Assembly (NCBI GenBank): GCA_035695825.1
Contig: DASRRH010000022.1
Span: forward strand, 62,001-126,000
DNA from: JAKEFM01 sp035695825
GTDB lineage: Bacteria; Planctomycetota; UBA1135; JAKEFM01
DNA length: 64,000 bases
Direction: 5' to 3'
A program made the position numbers and the translations under genes. The notes beneath the pieces were generated by a model. That model was given only the letters and a program-made list of their open reading frames with translations, was not told where the DNA came from and did not search any database. Below are positions 25,291-33,089 of this stretch, piece after piece. Positions within the stretch are counted from its first letter, which is position 1; each line of letters begins with the position of its first letter.

Positions 25291-27105
25291 CTACCGCAGG
25301 AAAAAGCCCGTCCCCGAAGGGATCGGCGGGAAGAGGATTCCGCCGCCGGCGAGGAAGAGGAAGGAAGCCGGAGCCCCCGGAGCGGGGGCGACCGCGAAGC
25401 CGGGGGAGCCCGCCGGCGAGTAGGCGACCGAGCGGAGGAACGACGCGGGACCGCGGTTGACGAGGTCGAGCCCGCCCGAGGAGACGACGACCCGGGCGCC
25501 GATGTCGAGCCCCGGGCCCGCGGAGGCGACGAACGCGAGCTCGGAGCCGCTCGGGCTCGCCGTGAGGGCTTCGATGTCGATCCCGGTCGGGACGGCGAAG
25601 ACCGTCTGGACGGAAGGTGCGGCGCCGCCGGTGACCGAGTAGACCGTGGAGGACCCTCCGAAAGCGACGGCGTCGAAGAAGATCCTCCCGCCCGCGGGCC
25701 CGACTCCGCCGCCGGTCCAGGACTGGCCGGCGAGGGGGGTCGAGGCGGACGCGGTCGCCGTGTCGACGAGGTACATCGTAAAGCCGCTGGCGTCCGAGGA
25801 GACGATGGCCCGCGTGGAGGAATCCGGGAGGAGGAAGGCGTCGGAGATCGCGATCGTCGAGGTGTCCTCGAACGGGGGGGTGAACACGCCCGAGGTCCCC
25901 GTGAGGTTGACCACGTTCAGCCCGGCGGCCGCGTCCGCGCGGTAGAGGTCGAGGCCCTGGAGGGTCGCGGAGTCGCCCGCCGCGAATTCGACTTGGAGGG
26001 CGGGGGCGGGCGCGCCGATCGTGATCACGACGACGTTGTCGATGTAGGGCTCGAAGGTCGCGTCGCCGGTGATCTGCACCGCTGCGCCCCCGGTCGTCGG
26101 GCGGAGGAAGAGCTCGTCCGTTCCCATCACCTCGTGGAGGTAGGCGATCGACGAGCCGTCGGGGGCGAGCGCGAGAGTCGGGCCGAACGCGGACCCCGGG
26201 GCGTAGCCCACGCCCCGGTACTCCCCGTCGTCCTGCGTCAGGTTCGCCGCCGGACCGGTCGCGGGGCGGACGAGGTAGATGTCGACGTCGTCCGTCTCGC
26301 CGGCGAGGAAGGCGACGGTGGAGCCGTCGTCCGAGACGGCGAATTCGGGCTCCACGTGGACGGGTTCCTCTCCCCCCGACGGAGGCAGCGCCAGGGGGGC
26401 GCCCGGCGCCGATCCGTCCGGCGAGGCGCGGAAGACGGACTCCTCGCCCGCCGTGAAGAAGAGCGCGCCCGCCGCGAACGCGAGCGACCCGGGGTCGACC
26501 GCGAGGGGCGCGGCCGCGCCGACATTCACAGCGAGCGCGCCCCCGGCGAGCCAGGTGCCGGAGACGGCGAGGAGCCAGACGGCTCCCCCGGAGGCGAGGG
26601 TCGTCGCGGCGGCCGCTCGCGTCCCGTCGCGGGAAGCGGCGAGGAAGGGTTGGAAGGGATCGGTCGCCCCGCCGATCCCCGTCCCGGGGAGCTCGAGGAG
26701 GATCCGCGGGAGGCCGTCGGGCCCGACGGCGAGGAAGCCGAAGGAGATCCCTCCGCGGGAGTAGTGGAAGATCGAGGTGCCGCCCGGAAGGAGGATCCGG
26801 GACAGCCCGTCGTCGGTGAGGATCCGCCGCGGGCGCGTCGGATCGAACCGGTGGATGTCGAGCCGGCCGGCGAGATCGATCGGGAGGAACGCGAATCCCC
26901 CGGGCGACGGGAGGGCGGGTCCCGCCTCCGCCAGGGCGTCGGACGCCCTGAAAAGGGTCAGCCCGCTCGAGGAAGGCCCGACGGCCACCGTCGTCTCCGA
27001 GGAGAGGGCGCCGGGATCGGAGAGCCCTTGCCCGAGCACGGAGGGACCCGCCACCAGCGCGACAAAGGCGAAGCACGCCACACGCCTGAACATCGTCACT
27101 CGCAT
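25291..27105 (-). CDS. Secreted TolB/PD40-like beta-propeller protein
   Basis: 604 residues from the ATG ending at 27105, chosen because a GGAGG lies 8 bases upstream; another ATG ends at 27093. Signal peptide CFAFVALVAGPSVLGQ. The body shows repeated propeller blades with the PD40/WD40-like pattern: EPEFAVSDDGSTVAFLAGE, GPTLALAPDGSSIAYLHE and TASPSGSELAFVASAG, alternating with display strands such as DELFLRPTTGG. The C-terminal tail (ASFLFLAGGGILFPPIPSG) is hydrophobic. Its role is extracellular or periplasmic binding; partner unknown. It ends convergently 24 bases from the sulfatase-fold gene. Confidence 0.75.
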   Translation of the reverse strand: MRVTMFRRVACFAFVALVAGPSVLGQGLSDPGALSSETTVAVGPSSSGLTLFRASDALAEAGPALPSPGGFAFLPIDLAGRLDIHRFDPTRPRRILTDDGLSRILLPGGTSIFHYSRGGISFGFLAVGPDGLPRILLELPGTGIGGATDPFQPFLAASRDGTRAAAATTLASGGAVWLLAVSGTWLAGGALAVNVGAAAPLAVDPGSLAFAAGALFFTAGEESVFRASPDGSAPGAPLALPPSGGEEPVHVEPEFAVSDDGSTVAFLAGETDDVDIYLVRPATGPAANLTQDDGEYRGVGYAPGSAFGPTLALAPDGSSIAYLHEVMGTDELFLRPTTGGAAVQITGDATFEPYIDNVVVITIGAPAPALQVEFAAGDSATLQGLDLYRADAAAGLNVVNLTGTSGVFTPPFEDTSTIAISDAFLLPDSSTRAIVSSDASGFTMYLVDTATASASTPLAGQSWTGGGVGPAGGRIFFDAVAFGGSSTVYSVTGGAAPSVQTVFAVPTGIDIEALTASPSGSELAFVASAGPGLDIGARVVVSSGGLDLVNRGPASFLRSVAYSPAGSPGFAVAPAPGAPASFLFLAGGGILFPPIPSGTGFFLR

Positions 27106-27512
27106 CGGCGCCTCCGAGGGTCGGTCGAGCCCGACAGGCGGCCCGGAAGGTTCGGGGCCGATCGGGAGCCTCGTCAAGGAGCGTAGGGTGGAGATAGGGG
27201 CGCGGGAGGGGACGCATCGCGGCGGTCCCGAAGATAGGGCACGAGAGTTTGAAGGCGTACGGGGCACCCGCTGCGATCGGGCCGCCCCGCGCCCCTTTTT
27301 TTCACCGAACGCTCAAATTCCCTTCTCTCATGCGGGAGGGAAGGCAGACAATCCCCGTGCCGTTCGAGCCTTCCTTCGTCGCGCGGGGTCGATTCGTGCG
27401 CCTCGTCCGATGACCGGACGGTCCGTCCGAGCCTTGGACGAGGGGCGCGTCGAGCCTCCCCTCCTCCGGGGAGCCGGGCCGGCACGATCCTTGGCGTCCT
27501 TCCCCTTCGACC
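27106..27512. other. Divergent intergenic region upstream of the glycosyltransferase-exporter operon
   Basis: 407 bases without a gene. It contains a run of seven T (27296-27302) in an AT-richer patch to about 27340, and a nested inverted repeat (27401-27443). It must contain the promoters of the PD40 protein and of the long glycosyltransferase operon. I could not assign exact hexamers. Confidence 0.45.
27401..27443. promoter_or_regulatory. Nested inverted repeat, possible operator
   Basis: CCTCGTCC (27401-27408) pairs with GGACGAGG (27436-27443). Between them lies a shorter palindrome CGGACGGTCCG. It sits about 70-110 bases upstream of the first glycosyltransferase gene, a position suited to a repressor or activator site. 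Confidence 0.35.
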
Positions 27513-28790
27513 ATGTGGCTCACGATGGAAGTCGACCAGCCGATCGAGGCGAGCCCGGTCCGGACGAGCCGGCTCGACGGCCCCCGCATCTTCCTCTACA
27601 GCCACGATACCTACGGCCTCGGCCACTTCCGCCGGAACCTCCTCCTCGCGCGGGCGATCGCGCGCGGGATCCCCGACGCGTCCGTTCTCTGCGCGACCGG
27701 CTCCCCGAGGAGCCACTCCTTTCCCCTCCCGCCGAACTTCGACTACTTGAAGCTCCCCTCGACGACGAAGGACGGGAAGGGGGGGTACCGGGCCCGGACC
27801 CTCGGCCTCACGCTCCCGGAGATCGCGCGGCTGCGGGCCCGCCTCCTTCGCGAGGCGATGATCTCCTTCCGGCCGGACCTCGTCCTCGTCGACCACGCCC
27901 CGCTCGGGATGGAGGGGGAGCTGCGACCCGCTCTCCGCGCCCTCCGCCGCCGGTTCCCCTCGACCGGCGCCGTTCTCGGGTTGCGGGACATCGTGGACGC
28001 GGCCGACCGGGTCCGCGCTTCCTGGTCCCGCCCCGCCGTCCGCAACGTCCTCGAGGACCTCTACGACCGCATCCTCGTCTACGGGAGCGCGAAGGTCTTC
28101 GACCTGCCGCGGGAGTACGGCTTCTCCCCGCGGGTTCGAGCGAAGACCCGATTCGTGGGCTACCTCGCCCCCGACCCGGTCCCGGCGCCCCCCGAACGGA
28201 CCCGCGCCGCGCTCGGCCTCGGCCGCCTCCCGGTGGTCCTCGTGATCGTCGGCGGAGGAGGGGACGGGGCTCCCCTGCTGCGAACGTACATCCGGGCCCT
28301 CGACGAAGGGGCCGCTCCGGGATTCGAATCGGTGCTGGTGACGGGTCCCCTCCTCTCCGCGGAGAAGCGCGCCCGGATCCGCGCGTCCGCCACCGGACGA
28401 GCGCGCGTGCGCCTCCTCGACTTCGCCGCCAACGTCCCCGACCTCGTCCGGGCCGCCGACGTCGTCGTCTCGATGGCGGGCTACAATGCGACCTGCGAGA
28501 TCCTGTGGACGGGGACGAAGTCGATCCTCGTCCCCCGGACCCAGCCGCGCCTCGAGCAGCAGATCCGCGCCATGCGCCTCGCCGCGCTCGGCCTCGTGCG
28601 CGCCCTCCCCCCCGACGATCTCTCGCCGGCGCGTCTGCGGGAGGAAGTCGAGAGGGCCCTAGCGGCGCCGCGACCGCCGGGACCCTGCCCGCTCGAGTTC
28701 CAAGGGGCGGAGGAGGCGGTCTCGGAGTTCCGTTCGCTCCTCCGGCGGCCGGTGCCGGCGGCGGTTTCGGGGAACGGAAGGCACGGGTGA
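27513..28790 (+). CDS. MurG-like (GT28-type) glycosyltransferase
   Basis: 425 residues from ATG 27513 (ATG 27525 is an alternative). The N-terminal Rossmann half starts IFLYSHDTYGLGHFRRNL, the acceptor-side Gly-rich loop of MurG-like enzymes. The C-terminal half has VVLVIVGGGGDGAPLL, then VRAADVVVSMAGYNATCEIL and SILVPRTQPRLEQQIRA, the donor-binding signature of GT28/MurG-type transferases (SMAGYN...E). It probably transfers a sugar from a nucleotide sugar on the cytoplasmic face. First gene of a run of six with 4-base or near-zero spacing. Its TGA overlaps the GTG of the next gene. Confidence 0.85.
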   Translation: MWLTMEVDQPIEASPVRTSRLDGPRIFLYSHDTYGLGHFRRNLLLARAIARGIPDASVLCATGSPRSHSFPLPPNFDYLKLPSTTKDGKGGYRARTLGLTLPEIARLRARLLREAMISFRPDLVLVDHAPLGMEGELRPALRALRRRFPSTGAVLGLRDIVDAADRVRASWSRPAVRNVLEDLYDRILVYGSAKVFDLPREYGFSPRVRAKTRFVGYLAPDPVPAPPERTRAALGLGRLPVVLVIVGGGGDGAPLLRTYIRALDEGAAPGFESVLVTGPLLSAEKRARIRASATGRARVRLLDFAANVPDLVRAADVVVSMAGYNATCEILWTGTKSILVPRTQPRLEQQIRAMRLAALGLVRALPPDDLSPARLREEVERALAAPRPPGPCPLEFQGAEEAVSEFRSLLRRPVPAAVSGNGRHG

Positions 28791-30022
28791 AGGTCGGCTA
28801 CGTCCTCAAGAAGTTCCCCCGGCTCTCGGAGACGTTCATCCTGCACGAGATCCTCGGGCTCGAGGAACAGGGGGTCCGCGTCGGGATCGTCTCCCTCCGG
28901 CGACCGGACGACGAGCCCTCCCACTCCTCCATCGGCCGGCTCCGGGCGGAGACCCTCTACGTCCCTGGGGAGAGCGCGTACGAGGCCTGGGACTGGTTCG
29001 CGGCGAACCGCGCCTCGCTGGAGGACGCCCTCGCGAGGCTCCCCGACGCCCTCACCTTCCTCCTCGACCACCGCGTGGCGGAGGGGCCGCGGATCCTCGC
29101 CGAGGCCGTCTTCGTCCTCGCCCACGCGCACCGCTCCGGGTTCGATCACCTCCACGCGCACTTCGCGACTGGGGCGACGATCGTCGCGCACCTCGTCCGG
29201 CGCCTGGGCGGGCCGCCCTACTCCTTCACCTGCCACGCGAAGGACATCTACCGTCAAACGGTCAACCCTGCCCTCTACCGCGCGCTCGCGGACGGGGCGC
29301 GGTTCGTCGTGACGGTGTGCGACGCCAACCGCCGCTTCCTCGAGGAGAACCTCTACGCGGGGGGCGCGACCCCCGTCGAGCGCGTCTACAACGGGATCGA
29401 CCTCGAGCGGTTCCGGCCCGCGGCGCGCGCGGGGGAGAGCCCCACGATCGTCGCGGTCGGGCGCCTCGTGCCGAAGAAAGGCTTCGCGATCCTCGTCGCC
29501 GCGTGCGCGATCCTCCGCCGCCGCGGCCGTCCGTTCCGCTGCCTCCTCCTCGGCGACGGGGAGGAGCGCGCCTCCCTCGAGAAGGCGGCGGCGGAGGCCG
29601 AGCTCGGCCCCGCCTTCCAGTTCCGGGGGGCGGTCACCCAGGAGGAGGTCCTCGAGGCCCTCCGGGGGGCCGCCGTCGTCTGCGCCCCCTGCGTCGTCGG
29701 CGAGGACGGGAACCAGGACGCGCTGCCGACCGTGCTCCTCGAGGCGCTCGCCTCGGGCGTCCCCGCCGTCGCGACCCCGGTCGGGGGGATCCCGGAGATC
29801 GTGCGAGACGGGATCGAGGGCCGGCTCGTCCCCCCCGGCGACGCCGGAGCCCTCGCCGACGCCCTCGACGAGCTCCTCTCCGCCCCCCGCGCGCGCGAGC
29901 GGATGGGGCTCGCGGGGCGACGGCGCGCGGAGGATCTCTTCGACCTGCGAAAGAACGTCGCGCGCCTGGCCGCGCTCTTCGAGGGGTCGGCCACGGCCTC
30001 GCGGGTGGAGGCTGCGCGGTGA
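28787..30022 (+). CDS. Glycosyltransferase family 4 (WcaL-like)
   Basis: 411 residues from GTG 28787. The N-terminal VGYVLKKFPRLSETFILHEI is typical of the colanic-acid-type WcaL/AmsK group of GT4 enzymes. The C-terminal nucleotide-sugar domain has VERVYNGIDLERF, VAVGRLVPKKGF, LLLGDGEERASL and the E-x7-E motif in LPTVLLEALASGVPAVATPVGGIPEIV (quoted pieces are LEALASG and GGIPEIV). It likely adds a sugar to a growing glycan. Overlaps genes on both sides by GTGA. Confidence 0.88.
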   Translation: MKVGYVLKKFPRLSETFILHEILGLEEQGVRVGIVSLRRPDDEPSHSSIGRLRAETLYVPGESAYEAWDWFAANRASLEDALARLPDALTFLLDHRVAEGPRILAEAVFVLAHAHRSGFDHLHAHFATGATIVAHLVRRLGGPPYSFTCHAKDIYRQTVNPALYRALADGARFVVTVCDANRRFLEENLYAGGATPVERVYNGIDLERFRPAARAGESPTIVAVGRLVPKKGFAILVAACAILRRRGRPFRCLLLGDGEERASLEKAAAEAELGPAFQFRGAVTQEEVLEALRGAAVVCAPCVVGEDGNQDALPTVLLEALASGVPAVATPVGGIPEIVRDGIEGRLVPPGDAGALADALDELLSAPRARERMGLAGRRRAEDLFDLRKNVARLAALFEGSATASRVEAAR

Positions 30023-31245
30023 GGGTCGCGATGGTGGTCGCGGATCCGGGCGTCGCGGTCGGGGGCCGCAAGGGGGCCTCCGTCCACCTGGAGGAGATGG
30101 CGCGCGCGTTTCTCGGGCAAGGGGGAGAGGTCTTCCTCGCCGCGACGCGCGTCGAGCGTCCGCTCGAGGGAATCGAGGCGCGGGAGATTGCGCTCGACGC
30201 GGACGCGGACGGGGTCCTCCGGGACCTGCCGGAGGGAGAACGGGAAGGCCCGTCCCGAACCGTCGGGGCGGAGCTCGCCGCGATCTACCGCGACCGGGTC
30301 TTCGAGGAGGCGCTCCTCGTCGCTCACCGTCGCGCTTCCCTCGACCTCGTCTACGAGCGCCAGTCCCTCTTCTCCCTCGCCGGGTTGCGGGCCGCGCGGC
30401 GCCTCGGCATCCCCTTCGGGCTCGAGGTCAACTCTCCCCTCCCGGAGGAGCAGGCGCGCTGGCGAGGGCTCGCCCTCGAGGCCCTCGCCTGCGCGATCGA
30501 GCGGCGCCTCCTCCGGGAGGCGGACGGCGTGTTCTGCGTCTCCTCCTTCCTCCGGGACCGGGCCGTGCGGCTCGGGGCCGCGCCGGCCCGGGTTCGGGTC
30601 GTCCCGAACGGGATCGACCCGCGCCAATTTCACCCGGGCGTCGCGGGAGAGGCGGCGCGCCGCCGGCTCGGCCTCGACGGGGCGTTCGTCGTCGGCTTCT
30701 GCGGCGCGCTCCGCCCCTGGCACGGGGTCGAGTTCCTCCTCGAGGCCTTCGGCCGATTCGTCCGGACGGAGCCCGCGGCGCGACTGCTCGTCGTCGGCGA
30801 CGGTCCCACGCGCGCCCGGCTCGAATCGAGCGCCCGGGAGACGCTCCCGCCGGGGAGCGCGATCTTCTGCGGGTGGGTTCCCCGCGAGGAGGTCCCGGCC
30901 CACCTCGCCGCCTGCGACGTCGTCGCGAGCCCCCATCCCCCGATCGAGCCCTTCTACTTCTCGCCCCTCAAGATCGTCGAGGCGATGGCGGTCGGCCGGG
31001 TCGTCCTCGCCCCCGACCTGCCGGCGATCCGCGAGATCGCGCGCGACGGCGAGACGGCCGTGCTCTATCGGGCGGCCGACCCCGAGGACTTCCTCGGGCG
31101 GCTCGGGGCCCTGCGTGCGTCGGAGGCCGAGCGACGCCGGATCGGGGAGCGCGCGGCGCGCGAGGTCCTCGCCCAACGGACGTGGGCGCAGAACGCCGCC
31201 GGGGTGCTGGAGGCCTTGGGGAGGGTCCGGGAGGCGGTCCGGTGA
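30019..31245 (+). CDS. Glycosyltransferase family 4
   Basis: 408 residues from GTG 30019. It starts VRVAMVVADPGVAVGGRKGA, the acceptor-domain Gly loop, and continues with LVYERQSLFSLAGLRAA. The donor domain has VRVVPNGIDPRQFHPG, VVGFCGALRPWHGVEFLLEA, LLVVGDGPTRARLE and the acidic motif PLKIVEAMAVGRVVLAPDLP. This is a standard GT4 retaining transferase. The opening GRKGASVHL resembles GT4 enzymes in exopolysaccharide loci. Coupled by GTGA to the preceding transferase and to the ABC exporter. Confidence 0.87.
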   Translation: MRVAMVVADPGVAVGGRKGASVHLEEMARAFLGQGGEVFLAATRVERPLEGIEAREIALDADADGVLRDLPEGEREGPSRTVGAELAAIYRDRVFEEALLVAHRRASLDLVYERQSLFSLAGLRAARRLGIPFGLEVNSPLPEEQARWRGLALEALACAIERRLLREADGVFCVSSFLRDRAVRLGAAPARVRVVPNGIDPRQFHPGVAGEAARRRLGLDGAFVVGFCGALRPWHGVEFLLEAFGRFVRTEPAARLLVVGDGPTRARLESSARETLPPGSAIFCGWVPREEVPAHLAACDVVASPHPPIEPFYFSPLKIVEAMAVGRVVLAPDLPAIREIARDGETAVLYRAADPEDFLGRLGALRASEAERRRIGERAAREVLAQRTWAQNAAGVLEALGRVREAVR

Positions 31246-33086
31246 CCGTGAGGCTTCCCCTCCTCCGCCGCGAGCGGCTCGCGGCGGCGGTGCGCGTCTA
31301 CCGGACCTTCGGCCCCGAGGTCCGGAAGGAGAGGCTCCGGCTCGTCCTCGCCTTCCTCGCGATCCTCGGCGGGATCGCCGCGAAGCTCGCGGAACCCTGG
31401 CCGGTCAAGTTCCTGATCGATGCGCTCGCCCCGGTCGGGAAGCACGGCCAGGCCTGGCGCGTCCCCCCGTGGGTGCGCGAGGTCTCCACCGGCACGCTCA
31501 TCGCGGGCGCCGCCCTCGCGGTCCTTTCCGTCTCCCTCCTCGGCGCGGGCTGCCAGTACGCGCAGTCGATCCTCTCGGCGACCGCGGGACAGAGGATCGC
31601 GTACCGGATCCGACGCCGGCTCTACGAACACCTGCTCCGACTCCCTCTCTCCTTCCACGAGGGATCCCGCGCCGGCGACCTCCTCCTGCGCATCACGGGA
31701 GACGTCCAGGCGTTGAAGGAGATGCTCGTCCCCTCCGTCCTCGACATCGTGGAGCACGGCTCCCTCGTCGTCGGGATGGTGGTGGTCCTCCTGCTCTTCT
31801 CCCCCCCCCTCGCCGGCATCGCCCTCGCGGTGGTCCCCCTCCTTGTCCTCGCGACGGTTCGCTTCGGCGGTCGCCTGCGCGCGGCCGTGCGGGAGAGCCG
31901 GCGTCGCGAGGGGCAGACGGCCTCGGTCGCCGGGGAGACCCTCTCCTCCGTCGCGCTCGTCCAGGCCTTCGCCCGCGAGGAGTACGCGGTCGAGGTCTTC
32001 GGCTCCCGGAACCGGAAGTCCCTGAAGGCCGGGCTCAAGACGACCCGCCTCGAGGCCGGACTCGAGCGCACCGTCGAATGGACGGTGGGGGTCGGGACGG
32101 CGGCCGTGATCGCCTTCGGGGCGCGCGAGGTCCTGGCGAATCGGCTGAGCCCGGGGGACCTCTTCGTCGTCCTGATGTACGTCCGGAGCCTCTATCGCCC
32201 GCTCCGCCAGGGCGTGAAGAGCCTCGCGAGAATCGCGAAGGCGTCGGCCTGCGGCGAGCGCATCCTCGAGATCCTCTCCCGCGAGCCCGAGATCCGCGAC
32301 CTGCCGGGGGCGCAGCCCGCGCCGCGGATGCGGGGGGAGCTCCGGTTCGAGGGCGTCGGCCTCGTCTACTCGAACGGGCGAAGGGCGCTCGACCGGATCA
32401 CGCTCGCGGTCGCGGCGGGCGAGAAGGTCGCGATCGTGGGTCCGTCGGGGTCCGGAAAGTCCTCCCTCGTCTCCCTGATCCCCCGGCTGCGGGAGCCCTC
32501 GGAGGGGACGGTGCGGATCGACGGACGCGACGTGCGCGCGCTCACGCTCGAGAGCCTGCGCTCGCAGGTCACCCTCGTCCTTCAGGAGTCGGTCCTCTTC
32601 GGGATGACCGTCCGCGAGAACCTCCTCTTCGGACGCCCCGAGGCGAGCCCCGAGGAGCTCCTCGCGGCGGCGCGCCGCGCCGGCGCCCACGGCTTCGTCT
32701 CGCGTCTCCCGGACGGGTACGAGGCGCGGCTCGGGGAGCGGGGTGCGACCGTCTCCGGGGGCGAGCGCCAGCGCCTCGCCCTCGCGCGCGCGGCCCTCCG
32801 GGACGCGCCGATCGTGATTCTCGACGAGCCCTTCGCCGGTCTCGACGCGGCGACGGAGGAAGCGGTCGCGCGCGAGCTCTTCGCGCTCTTCGAAGGGCGG
32901 ACGCTGCTCTTCATCGCGCACCGTTACGCGGGGTTGGAGGCGTTCGACCGGATCGTCGTCCTCGAGGGGGGGCGGATCGTCGGCGAGGGGAAGCACGAGG
33001 ACCTGCTCCAGAGGAACGAGCTCTACCGTTCGCTCGTGAATGCCTCCCAGCGCTCTTCCCGGGCCCCGGCGTCCGCGGAGGTCTGA
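31242..33086 (+). CDS. ABC exporter, fused membrane and ATPase domains (MsbA/lipid-linked type)
   Basis: 614 residues from GTG 31242. Residues about 30-330 hold six hydrophobic segments with coupling-helix sequence VAGETLSSVALVQAFAREE. The ATPase has Walker A GPSGSGKSS at about residue 400, Q-loop LVLQESVLFG, signature VSGGERQRLALARA, Walker B IVILDEPFAGLD and H-loop LLFIAHR. This matches the homodimeric exporters that flip lipids, glycolipids or peptides. Being between glycosyltransferases and a kinase-domain protein, it most likely exports the glycoconjugate they make. Three bases separate it from the next gene. Confidence 0.9.
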   Translation: MTVRLPLLRRERLAAAVRVYRTFGPEVRKERLRLVLAFLAILGGIAAKLAEPWPVKFLIDALAPVGKHGQAWRVPPWVREVSTGTLIAGAALAVLSVSLLGAGCQYAQSILSATAGQRIAYRIRRRLYEHLLRLPLSFHEGSRAGDLLLRITGDVQALKEMLVPSVLDIVEHGSLVVGMVVVLLLFSPPLAGIALAVVPLLVLATVRFGGRLRAAVRESRRREGQTASVAGETLSSVALVQAFAREEYAVEVFGSRNRKSLKAGLKTTRLEAGLERTVEWTVGVGTAAVIAFGAREVLANRLSPGDLFVVLMYVRSLYRPLRQGVKSLARIAKASACGERILEILSREPEIRDLPGAQPAPRMRGELRFEGVGLVYSNGRRALDRITLAVAAGEKVAIVGPSGSGKSSLVSLIPRLREPSEGTVRIDGRDVRALTLESLRSQVTLVLQESVLFGMTVRENLLFGRPEASPEELLAAARRAGAHGFVSRLPDGYEARLGERGATVSGGERQRLALARAALRDAPIVILDEPFAGLDAATEEAVARELFALFEGRTLLFIAHRYAGLEAFDRIVVLEGGRIVGEGKHEDLLQRNELYRSLVNASQRSSRAPASAEV

Positions 33087-33089
33087 TCC

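Noticed and set aside
27296..27302. T-run as a Rho-independent terminator
   Set aside because: No stem precedes it on either strand and no gene ends nearby.
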